Origin: Sphingomonadaceae bacterium 3R27C6
GTDB lineage: Bacteria; Pseudomonadota; Alphaproteobacteria; Sphingomonadales; Sphingomonadaceae
Direction: 5' to 3'
Assembly (NCBI GenBank): GCA_005503215.1
Contig: SCNS01000003.1
Span: 155,001 to 219,000 of the forward strand
DNA length: 64,000 nt
The notes under the pieces were generated by a model. It was not told the origin of the DNA and ran no database searches. It was given only the letters and a program-made list of their open reading frames with translations. Shown piece after piece: positions 52,601 through 58,528 of this stretch. Positions within the stretch are counted from its first letter, which is position 1. The number at the start of each line of letters is the position of its first letter. The position numbers and the translations under genes were made by a program.

Positions 52601-52818
52601 CCGTTGATTTCCTGCTCGATCGGCGCCGCCACCGTATCGGCGACGGTTTCAGCCGACGCGCCGGGATAGGTCGCGGTCACGGTCACCGTCGGCGGGACGA
52701 TGTCGGGATATTGCGACACGGGAAGCCCGATATAGGCGACCGCACCGATGATGGTGATGATGACAGCGAGCACGGCGGCGAAGATCGGCCGGTCGATGAA
52801 AAAGCGGGATAGGCGCAT
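49627..52818 (-). CDS. RND multidrug efflux permease (HAE1/AcrB type)
   Basis: 1,063 residues with the twelve-helix, two-large-loop architecture of AcrB/MexB. The proton-relay aspartates are Asp410-Asp411 in GIVVDDAIVVVENVER, and the start MRLSRFFIDRPIFAAVLAVIITIIGAV plus the second-half GLVVLIALAAKNAILIVEFAKQ are diagnostic. It exports drugs, detergents or other amphiphiles from the inner membrane and periplasm through the outer-membrane factor, driven by protons. ATG 52818 follows AGGGGC. It lies between adaptor and outer-membrane genes; a palindromic repeat cluster sits in the 185-base gap to the adaptor gene, which may tune relative expression. A long opposite-strand open frame is a shadow. 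Confidence 0.96.
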   Translation of the reverse strand: MRLSRFFIDRPIFAAVLAVIITIIGAVAYIGLPVSQYPDIVPPTVTVTATYPGASAETVADTVAAPIEQEINGVDNMLYMSSQSTGDGVVTITVTFKIGTDLDAAQVLVQNRVAIATPRLPETVQRLGVVTRKTSPDFLLIVNLVSPDKSLDRAYISNYALTQLRDRLSRIDGVGDVRLFGSRDYAMRVWIDPGRAAALDLTAGEIVTALRRENVQVAAGSLGQPPHANGSSFQLSVETQGRLTDPKDFANIVIRTDADGRQVRVSDVARVELGASDYNSNTYLSGDPTVILATFQRPGSNALAAAQAVEAEMAAASKSFPKGLEYRVIYNPTEFIAQSIDAVMETLFEAVILVVIVILVFLQKWRAAIIPVLAIPVSLIGTFVVLAAFGYSLNNLSLFGLVLAIGIVVDDAIVVVENVERNLEKGMSALEAARTSMDEVSGALVAIVLVLCAVFVPTLFLTGLSGAFYQQFAVTISTATIISLVLSLTLSPALAAILLRPHAPAQADGWLMARIHRAGDRFNEGFEKLSNGYARLTDRLVRAPKKMMVTYAGLIAATAGLFWATPTGFIPAQDQGYFLVVAKLPSGASVERTDAVLKKVAARVLPIEGVLGSVMLAGFDGPSQTLAPNSAAAYFPLKSFEERGKLGVNFEDIMNQARANTADITEAQIVIIPPPLIQGIGSAGGYRMIVQDRGGNGYAALANETNNLIGKANETPGLANVFTFFDPSNPRVYADIDRAKANMLGVPPERVFEALQVYLGSAFVNDFNLLGRTYRVTAQADAPYRQTVADIANLRTRSDSGAMVPIGSVANFEDRTGPYRVTRYNLFPAVEIDGDTAPGSSSGASLTTMEKLASDTLPAGYGTEWTGIAFQQKAAANTAGIVFALAVVFVFLVLAAQYESLMLPLAIIFIVPMCLLAAMVGVNLRGMDNNVLTQIGLVVLIALAAKNAILIVEFAKQAEEEDGLSPIEAAVRAARDRLRPILMTSFAFILGAVPLLIASGAGAELRQALGTAVFFGMLGVTAFGLIFTPTFYVVARALSIWSAERRARRGSDDHGTALPVPAE

Positions 52819-52850
52819 GGGAGAGCCCCTGTTCTATGTCTAAATCCAAA

Positions 52851-52994
52851 CCTCCCCCTCCCGCCTGCGGGAGGGGCAGCGAGACCGCGAGCTTTGCTCG
52901 CTAGTCGCAGCGGGGTGGGCCGTTGAGACGAAGCTGGCCCACCCGTGGTCAGAGGCACGTGACTCTGACCACCCCCTCCCGCAAGCGGGAGGGG
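52851..52994. repeat. GC-rich palindrome cluster between adaptor and pump genes
   Basis: Two nearly identical palindromes CCCCTCCCGC..GCGGGAGGGG (52855-52876 and 52973-52994) flank a perfect GTGGTCAGAG/CTCTGACCAC inverted repeat and a GGTGGGCC/GGCCCACC pair. The make-up recalls the cluster at 9997. Location inside an operon suggests an effect on differential mRNA stability or partial termination. Confidence 0.65.
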
Positions 52995-53003
52995 AGAAGA
53001 TGG

Positions 53004-54275
53004 TTACCTCGCGAATGTCGCCTGCGCCGACACCGGTTCGACTGCGGCAGCCGCACCCTTGGGGGGTGCCACGGCGGCGATCTTACCAGCCTTGGCCACG
53101 GCCTTTTCGCCGGGACGCGCGAACTGATAGCCGTTGATGACGACGCGGTCGGTCGGCGTCAGGCCCGAACGGATGACGCGCAGGCCATCGACTTCGGGGC
53201 CAAGCTCGACCGGCTTCGCCGCGACCATGCCGTCCTTGCCGACGACATAGACGATCTTGCGTGCCTGGTCGGTCTGCACCGCCGCAGCGGGGATCAGCAG
53301 CGCGCGCGCGGCCTGGCCGGTCGTCAGGCGCATGTTGCCGAACATGCCGGGGGTCAGGAACATTTCGGGGTTGCGGAAGCTGGCGCGCGCGCGGATCGTG
53401 CCCGAACGCGGGTCGAGGCCATTGTCGGTGAAGTCGAGCTGGCCCTTCCAGCGATAATCGCTTTCGTCCTGCAGGCGTACTTCGACCGCCGCACCCTTAT
53501 CGCCGCCCTCGCGCTTGGTCTTAAGGAACAAAGCTTCGGATCCCTGGAAGGTGAAGTAGACGGGATCGAGGGCGTTGATCGTCGTGAGCAAGGTGCCACC
53601 GGCATCGCCCGCCGACACGAGATTGCCCGCGTCGATCTGGCGGTCCGAGATGCGGCCGCTGAGCGGCGCGCGGACGGTGGTGAATTCGACGTCGAGCGAA
53701 CGCGCCGCGATGCGGGCGTCGGCGCCGGCGAGCGCGGCATTGGCCGCGTTGACGCGGGCACGGAGGCGATCGATCTCGCTCTGCGATACCGCCTCGACAT
53801 CGACGAGGCGGCCGGCGCGTTCGAGTTCGAGCCGCGCGAGCGCGAGGTCGCTGCGCGCGCTGGCAGCCGAGGCGCGCGCTTCGGCAAGCGCGGCGCGATA
53901 GGGGCGCGGATCGATGGTGAAGAGCGGCTGGCCCTGGCGGACGATCTGGCCGTCGGTGAAATGGATGCCGGTGATCGCGCCCGAAACGCGCGGGCGTACT
54001 TCGACCGCTTTCGACGCCTCGAAGCGTCCGATATATTCGTCCCATAAGGTCACGTCGCGCGCGATCGGTGCGGCGACAGTAAGCACGGGCGCGGGCGCTG
54101 CGGCCGCCTGCGGCGGACCGTCGCGGAGCAGCCACCAAGCGCCGATCACGAGCACGAGGAACGCACCGATCCACGCGGCGCGGCGGCCGCGGCCGGGGTG
54201 GAGCAATGTCCTGAGTTCGCGCCGGACCTTCGCGTCGGCGGGGTCGAGTTTTTCGATCGGGGTGTGGACGGTCAT
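53004..54275 (-). CDS. RND efflux periplasmic adaptor (MexA/AcrA type)
   Basis: 423 residues from ATG 54275 (MTVHTPIEKLDPADAK), which follows AGAGGGC. There is no lipobox; instead one membrane anchor (33-50). The order is lipoyl half, long helical hairpin (ARASAASARSDLALARLELERAGRLVDVEAVSQSEIDRLRARVNAAN), second lipoyl half, beta barrel and membrane-proximal domain (GTIRARASFRNPEMFLTPGMFGNMRL). It bridges pump and outer-membrane channel. It is first in the efflux operon, with a leader of about 340 bases and a promoter overlapped by an operator. Confidence 0.95.
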   Translation of the reverse strand: MTVHTPIEKLDPADAKVRRELRTLLHPGRGRRAAWIGAFLVLVIGAWWLLRDGPPQAAAAPAPVLTVAAPIARDVTLWDEYIGRFEASKAVEVRPRVSGAITGIHFTDGQIVRQGQPLFTIDPRPYRAALAEARASAASARSDLALARLELERAGRLVDVEAVSQSEIDRLRARVNAANAALAGADARIAARSLDVEFTTVRAPLSGRISDRQIDAGNLVSAGDAGGTLLTTINALDPVYFTFQGSEALFLKTKREGGDKGAAVEVRLQDESDYRWKGQLDFTDNGLDPRSGTIRARASFRNPEMFLTPGMFGNMRLTTGQAARALLIPAAAVQTDQARKIVYVVGKDGMVAAKPVELGPEVDGLRVIRSGLTPTDRVVINGYQFARPGEKAVAKAGKIAAVAPPKGAAAAVEPVSAQATFAR

Positions 54276-54609
54276 GGAAATGCCCTCTTCTTTTCGTTCG
54301 TTTTGGCCGCCTGCGCCCCCGGGGGAGGGGGAGGGAGGCGCAGGCAGCCAGCGCCGGAAGCGCATGCCTCCGGCTGGTGTCGCAAATGGTCCTGTTGCCA
54401 GAGGGCCCTCATCGAAGAGGACGGCCGCCCTGTCCCGTCACGCGCATCCCATGCGCGCGCGGGGTCCCTGTCTATATCTTGCGGGCAAGCGCCTTCGGGC
54501 GCCCGACCGGAGCAAGACCCGCTCCCGGGAAATATTCGATGGTGAAACTTCCGGCCGCCGCACGATCTTTGTCACGCAGCGGCCGGTCTCGGGGGAGAGC
54601 CTATCGTTG
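54276..54609 (-). other. Long structured leader of the efflux operon
   Basis: From the promoter at 54620-54648 to the adaptor ATG the leader is about 340 bases and holds no convincing gene. A perfect inverted repeat GCCTGCGCC (54309-54317)/GGCGCAGGC (54337-54345) encloses a run of Gs about 35-70 bases before the start codon, followed by a CCGG/CCGG-type hairpin at about 54350-54377. A regulatory role is possible but unproven. Confidence 0.4.
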
Positions 54610-54618
54610 TATACTGAG

Positions 54619-54648
54619 TGGTATATAAGTCATGTTGCGCTGCGTCAA
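54619..54648 (-). promoter_or_regulatory. Efflux operon promoter overlapped by a TetR-type operator
   Basis: On the minus strand -35 TTGACG (54648-54643), a 17-base spacer, -10 TATACC (54625-54620). The 12-mer TGGTATATAAGT (plus strand, 54619-54630) covers the -10 and part of the spacer; the same 12-mer occurs before tetR. A TATAC-N6-GTATA inverted repeat (54610-54625) overlaps it. Binding there would block transcription. Confidence 0.6.
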
Positions 54649-54736
54649 GACCATTCTGTACCGAGCAGTAAAATTTTTCTTTCCGAGCGTTTACCGAAAC
54701 AGTGGGCGCCGGTTTTTCGGCCGGCAAATGCTCAGA
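54631..54736. other. Rest of the tetR-efflux gap
   Basis: Between the operator and the tetR stop I see no gene or repeat. It contains the -35 region noted above and an AT-rich stretch. No obvious terminator after tetR, so read-through into the efflux operon is conceivable. Confidence 0.3.
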
Positions 54737-55357
54737 TCAACGCCCCGGCCACAGCTTCAGGCTGGTTTCGACAAGCCGTTCGAGTTCGGCGCGCGTCGCG
54801 CCGGCGCCGGCCTGCACCGACATGCCCTGGTTCACCGCGGTCAGGAACGCCGCGAGCCCTTCGGCGTCGGTGTCGGGCGGGAAGTCGCCCTCTTCCTTGG
54901 CGCGCGCGAAGCGTTCGAGCATCGCCCGCTTCGCCGCCGCGCCGCGTTCGAGCACGGCCTGGCGAATACATTCGGCCTCGGCGCCGCACGCGACCGACGT
55001 GATCACGCCCAGACAACCGTTCGGATTCTCGGGGCAGGTGTACATGTCGAGCGCGCCGTACATCAGCCGCTCGGCGACGCCGCGCGCGGTCGGCGCATCG
55101 AGCGCCGCATGCATATAGTCGGCCTTTTCGCGCTCATAGAGGTCGAGCGCCTTGTTGAAGAGCGCTTCCTTGTTGCCGAAGGCCGCGTACAAACTCGGCT
55201 TGGTGATTCCCATCGCCTCGGTCAAATCGGCCATCGACGCGCCCTCATAGCCCTTCGACCAGAAGACGCGCAGCGCCGCCGCGAGCGCCATGTCGACGCA
55301 AAATTCGCGCGGACGGCCCTTATGCGGTGTGGCAGCGGTGGCGGTTTCTATTTCCAT
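54737..55357 (-). CDS. TetR/AcrR-family regulator
   Basis: 206 residues from ATG 55357 (MEIETATAATPHKGRPREFC). An N-terminal three-helix DNA-binding domain with the helix-turn-helix at about 38-62 (YEGASMADLTEAMGITKPSLYAAFGNKEALF) is followed by the ligand-binding core, which includes CPENPNGCLGVITSVACGAEAECIRQAV with four cysteines. It likely represses itself and the downstream efflux operon, released by a pump substrate. The putative -10 lies only nine bases before the ATG, so the mRNA is probably leaderless. The upstream frame does not resemble the family. Confidence 0.93.
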   Translation of the reverse strand: MEIETATAATPHKGRPREFCVDMALAAALRVFWSKGYEGASMADLTEAMGITKPSLYAAFGNKEALFNKALDLYEREKADYMHAALDAPTARGVAERLMYGALDMYTCPENPNGCLGVITSVACGAEAECIRQAVLERGAAAKRAMLERFARAKEEGDFPPDTDAEGLAAFLTAVNQGMSVQAGAGATRAELERLVETSLKLWPGR

Positions 55358-55363
55358 AACGGC

Positions 55364-55395
55364 TGGTATATAAGTGGTAGATCGCAACTTGTCCA
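55364..55395 (-). promoter_or_regulatory. tetR promoter and operator (second copy of the 12-mer)
   Basis: On the minus strand -35-like TGGACA (55395-55390), 17-base spacer, -10 TATATA (55372-55367). The plus-strand 12-mer TGGTATATAAGT (55364-55375) covers the -10. The -10 ends nine bases before the tetR ATG, which implies a leaderless transcript and direct autorepression. Confidence 0.6.
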
Positions 55396-55407
55396 GTGAC
55401 GCGCCGA

Positions 55408-55788
55408 TCACGCGAGCCGCGTGTCGATCGGCAGTCCGCCCTTCAGCGTCAGCGTCACCGGCGTTCGCTCGGCAATGTCGGCGAGCCGCGCCTTCTGTTC
55501 GTCGTCGAGCCCCGCGATCGTCAGCACCCGGTCGACCCGGAGGCCGTCCTTGTTGACCAGCCGCAGGCCGACATCGACCGATTCGAGCGGCCATTCCTTG
55601 CGGTCGGCGTACATGCGCAATGTGATCGCGGTGCACGCGCCGAGGCCCGCGAGCAGGAAATCATAAGGCGCCGGTCCCAGATTCTGCCCGCCCAGCCCCG
55701 GCCCCTCGTCGCTGATCAGGTCATGGCCGCCGACGTTGATCTCGGTGCGATAATGATCCTTGCCGATGCGGGCGGTGCCATGGGCCAT
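55408..55788 (-). CDS. OsmC-family protein lacking the second cysteine
   Basis: 126 residues from ATG 55788 (AAGGAC seven bases upstream); a slightly longer start at 55803 is possible. The OsmC fold is indicated by GPAPYDFLLAGLGACTAITLRMYA with Cys52. The usual second reactive cysteine, normally in a CPVH-like motif near the C-terminus, is replaced: here the text is AERTPVTLTLKGG. Thus the two-cysteine peroxidase chemistry of classical OsmC/Ohr is unlikely, though related single-cysteine members exist. Its gene lies 50 bases upstream of tetR on the same strand, so it could be part of the same stress response. Confidence 0.85.
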   Translation of the reverse strand: MAHGTARIGKDHYRTEINVGGHDLISDEGPGLGGQNLGPAPYDFLLAGLGACTAITLRMYADRKEWPLESVDVGLRLVNKDGLRVDRVLTIAGLDDEQKARLADIAERTPVTLTLKGGLPIDTRLA

Positions 55789-55988
55789 GCTGCTGTCCTT
55801 CATCAAACGGGTCCGACGGAAACGTCTTTCCCGGCAGCGCGCGCAAACGGCAAGCGGAAATGCGGGACGATTCACAAGCCGGATATCGTCCGCCTGGCTC
55901 CGTGTGCGGGGCAAACGCAAACGTCTTGAACTAGCCGCCCGGAATCCTACATTGATTTCATCGTCAACAAGCGAAAGGAGGTGGTCGA

Positions 55989-56060
55989 ATGTCTCATTGT
56001 CACGCGCCGCATGCGGCAGATTTGAGCATGACCTTCCTCGCGGGGGTCCGACTCGGATAA
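55989..56060 (+). CDS. Candidate 23-residue small protein
   Basis: ATG at 55989 lies seven bases after an AAAGGAGG ribosome site; the product is MSHCHAPHAADLSMTFLAGV plus three residues, unlike anything I know. Because the ribosome site is unusually good in a region with no other gene, translation is plausible, but 23 codons arise easily by chance. It could also be a leader peptide or part of a regulatory RNA. Confidence 0.35.
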   Translation: MSHCHAPHAADLSMTFLAGVRLG

Positions 56061-56087
56061 TCGTCCGCGAACAGGCACGACAATGGA

Positions 56088-56115
56088 AGGGCTGCTCCGA
56101 AAGGGGCAGCCCTTT
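56088..56115 (+). terminator. Intrinsic terminator with 11-bp stem and GAAA loop
   Basis: AGGGCTGCTCC, GAAA, GGGGCAGCCCT (56088-56113) followed by TTT, with one U-G pair. It is the strongest single hairpin in the 55,800-56,700 stretch. Confidence 0.7.
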
Positions 56116-56539
56116 GTCCTTGGGGCGGCCGCACGGTCGCGCGTCGTCAGGTTACCGTCAGAAACCGGCGCTACAGATTGCGCGATAGGGGCGACGCCAT
56201 GGGACCGACGCAAGCGAACTTCGATTTCGCAACTTTGGGAAAAATTTGGAGGCCGAGCCGGAATCGAAAAGCTCAAAATTATCATTTAATAACAATTGTA
56301 TATATCGTGAACGTGGGACGGATGCCCCCAATAAGGCCCCATCGGTTCTTCGCTAGAAAATGAATCGAACCGATTCCGTTGAGCAACATTTTTGGCTTCA
56401 CTCAGAAGTTCTGAGTTCGCCCTACTGAGAGCACACCCCCCTGCATTCAATCTCTCCTGAGCCTTCGGTTTGCGGGAGCTGAATTTGGTTTGGGATGGCC
56501 CTACGCGGCACCGAATGTCATGTTTGCTAGAACATTCTT
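56116..56539. other. Low-GC region without a recognised gene
   Basis: About 420 bases with noticeably lower GC than the rest of the window, including an AT-rich patch (about 56255-56310, AATTATCATTTAATAAC). Short open frames exist on both strands but none has a ribosome site plus family resemblance. It borders the truncated Fur gene and probably is foreign or decayed DNA. Confidence 0.4.
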
Positions 56540-56746
56540 CTACTCGAGAATGCCCCGAGCGCATCGGCCGCATCGACCATGAGCTTCAATGACGAGATGG
56601 CTCACTGAGAATCCGGTCTCCCCGATCAGATCCGCGATCGCTCGCGTTGGCGCCTGTGCAGCGACCGGGATCGCCCGCTTGCATTGGTCGCAAATCGCGA
56701 TTGCGTCTGCGGGGCCACTTGTCAGAACGAATGAATTGATGCTCTC
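56540..56746 (-). pseudogene. C-terminal remnant of a Fur/Zur-family regulator
   Basis: On the minus strand, about 65 residues remain: INSFVLTSGPADAIAICDQC, then KRAIPVAAQAPTRAIADLIG, ETGFSVSHLVIEAHGRCGRC and a short tail to the stop at 56540. The two CxxC pairs (CDQC and CGRC) and the intervening helix and strand match the dimerisation domain with structural zinc site of Fur proteins, Zur type most closely. The DNA-binding N-terminus is missing: the frame continues instead into the antisense of a truncated IS91 transposase at about 56746. The gene was evidently cut by a mobile element. No N-terminal half was found on the far side of the element. Confidence 0.7.
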
Positions 56747-57199
56747 GATGCGCGCCACTTCGCCGCGCTCGACTACCTCGCGCGCTACACCCACCGCGTC
56801 GCCATATCGAGCAGCCGCCTCCTTCGCTTCGACGAGGCCGGGGTCACCTTCCGCTACAAGGACTACCGCAAGGCCGGCGCCGGACGGCAGCAGATCATGA
56901 CGCTCGCCGCCGACGAGTTTATCCGCCGCTTGCTCCTCCACGCCCTGCCGCGCGGGTTTCACCGCATCCGTCACTATGGCCTCCTCGCCAGCGCACGCCG
57001 CAAGGATCATCTCGAACGCGCGCGCCGCCTGCTGGACGTCGCGCCGCCACCGGCCGACGAACCGACCGACGAGCCCTCGCCCCAGCCGACCTGCCCGTGC
57101 TGCGGCGGCACCATGGTGATCATCGAGGTCTTCGAGCGCCGCTATCAGCCCCGCGCGCCGCCACCGCCATCACTCTCATCCGGAACACAGGCGCCGTGA
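56747..57199 (+). pseudogene. 3' remnant of an IS91-family transposase
   Basis: Frame from DARHFAALDYLARYTHRVAI (56747 onward) to the stop at 57199, about 150 residues, closely parallel to residues 250-397 of the intact transposase at 58529-59722 (RYTHRVAIS, FRYKDYRK, TLAADEFIRR, HALPRGFHRIRHYGLLA, CPCCGG). The YLARY pair corresponding to the catalytic tyrosines remains but the zinc-binding N-terminus and HUH motif are gone, so it is inactive. It abuts the truncated Fur gene. Its sequence differs clearly from the intact copy, so it belongs to a different IS91 relative. Confidence 0.85.
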
Positions 57200-57426
57200 T
57201 CCGGCACGGCCTGGCACCGACACGATCCAGCGCGCACCCGCGCCTGGAAGCGGACCCGCTCGCGCCGGTGCTGCCCAATAGCAGACGCCGGAACCGCAAA
57301 ATCGGACGGTCCGACTTTCAGCGTCCGCTTTCGCGATCTAAATTCAGACGGTCCGATCTCAGATACGTCCGATTTTGGGCAGCAACGTCCAGCACCACGA
57401 CCTGCGCAAAACAGCTTTCCCCATAG
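57200..57426 (+). repeat. 3' tail of the truncated IS91 copy with palindromes
   Basis: Non-coding tail ending in CAAAACAGCTTTCCCCATAG (57407-57426), which matches the tail end of the intact element (CAAAACACAAATCCCCATAG, 59930-59949) at 16 of 20 positions. In between lie palindrome TCGGACGGTCCGA (57302-57314), direct repeats of GACGGTCCGA (57305 and 57347) and an outer inverted pair AAAATCGGAC/GTCCGATTTT (57298-57307 and 57367-57376). These may be the origin-like end (oriIS) structures or a recombinase site. Confidence 0.55.
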
Positions 57427-57618
57427 CTCGGCTCATGATCACCGCGGTTCGGGCACCGAAGACTTTCTGACGCCTCCCGGCGTCTGAAACTCTCAACGAT
57501 GGACGAACCCGCTTCGCGGGATGGGCGCTAGGACTGAGGCGCCGGAAGATACAGGAACGTTGAGTAAGGCGGCGCGGTAGGCCGATCATGGAGCTCCTTC
57601 AACGAAGAGGAGCATGCC

Positions 57619-58524
57619 ATGACTACCGCTACGACCGATATACCCGCCACCCCGCTTCGCCAACGTATGCAGCATGATATGATGATGCGCGGCCTGGGTC
57701 GGCATACCCAGCAGGACTATATCCGCCACGTCCGACGCTTCGCCGCATTCCTTGGTCGTCCTCCCGATACGGCAACGGCGGAAGATCTCCGGCGCTTCCA
57801 GCTATCTCAGCACGAGAAGGGCGTCAGCGCGTCAACCATCAACGGCGCCGTCTCGGCCCTGCGCTTCCTGTTCGCCGGGACTCTCGGGCGGCGGGATCTG
57901 GCGCGGTCGCTCGTCATCACGCGTAATCCGCGCAAGCTGCCCGATGTGCTCAGTGTCGATGAAGCGGCGAAGCTACTCGAAGCAGCGCCGGGGATCAAGT
58001 ACAAGGCTGCGCTCGGTGTCGCCTATGGCGCGGGGCTGCGTGTGTCGGAGGTCGCGCACCTGAAGGTCGATGATATCGACAGCACCCGCATGCTGATCCG
58101 CGTCGAGCAGGGCAAGGGACGCAAGGACCGCAATGCCATGCTCTCGCCGCAGCTGCTTGAGCTGCTCCGGATGTGGTGGCGCGAGGGCAAGCGACGCAAC
58201 GTCATGCTGCCCCATGGCTGGCTGTTCCCGGGGCGCAGCTGCACCGATCCGGTCTCGACCCGGCAGTTGCATCGCGCGGTTCAGGAAGCTGCTGAGGTCG
58301 CCGGCATCCGCAAGCGCGTCAGCCCGCACACCTTGCGCCATAGCTTCGCAACGCATCTGCTCGAGCAGGACGTCGATATCCGTGTGATCCAGGTCCTGCT
58401 TGGCCACAGCAAGCTGGAGACGACCGCGCTCTATACCAAGGTGTCGACGCGAACGATCCACGCCGTCGCCGGTCCGCTCGACCGGCTGATGGCCCTGATG
58501 GCGGACGAAGCGCCGCCCGGCTGA
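57619..58524 (+). CDS. Tyrosine recombinase/integrase of the IS91 element
   Basis: 301 residues. An N-terminal SAM-like core-binding domain (about 13-92) is followed by the catalytic domain. The active residues are Arg141 (GAGLRVSEV), a Lys in the GKGRKDR strand (Lys166 or Lys169), His237 and Arg240 (HTLRHSF), His263 (LLGHS) and Tyr272 (TTALYTKV), all present. ATG 57619 follows GAAGAGGAGC. Several IS91-family elements carry such a recombinase upstream of the transposase; its role in transposition (resolution or target choice) is not settled. Confidence 0.93.
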   Translation: MTTATTDIPATPLRQRMQHDMMMRGLGRHTQQDYIRHVRRFAAFLGRPPDTATAEDLRRFQLSQHEKGVSASTINGAVSALRFLFAGTLGRRDLARSLVITRNPRKLPDVLSVDEAAKLLEAAPGIKYKAALGVAYGAGLRVSEVAHLKVDDIDSTRMLIRVEQGKGRKDRNAMLSPQLLELLRMWWREGKRRNVMLPHGWLFPGRSCTDPVSTRQLHRAVQEAAEVAGIRKRVSPHTLRHSFATHLLEQDVDIRVIQVLLGHSKLETTALYTKVSTRTIHAVAGPLDRLMALMADEAPPG

Positions 58525-58528
58525 GCCA

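Larger units (their letters stand above)
55971..56115 (+). ncRNA. Possible small transcription unit (RNA or small mRNA)
   Basis: A strong ribosome site AAAGGAGG (55974-55981) precedes a 23-codon frame (55989-56060), and a perfect 11-bp stem with GAAA tetraloop (56088-56113) followed by TTTG ends the unit about 30 bases further on. The combination of ribosome site, short frame and intrinsic terminator supports a short mRNA or a dual-function small RNA. No family recognised. Confidence 0.45.

Noticed and set aside
49657-52812. Long plus-strand open frame opposite the RND pump
   Set aside because: Same shadow effect; the minus strand encodes a textbook AcrB-type pump and the plus product is an Arg/Asp/His-rich nonsense composition.
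55760-56188. 142-codon plus-strand frame across the OsmC start and the small transcript
   Set aside because: It runs antisense through the OsmC start region and through the terminator hairpin; the product has no family resemblance.
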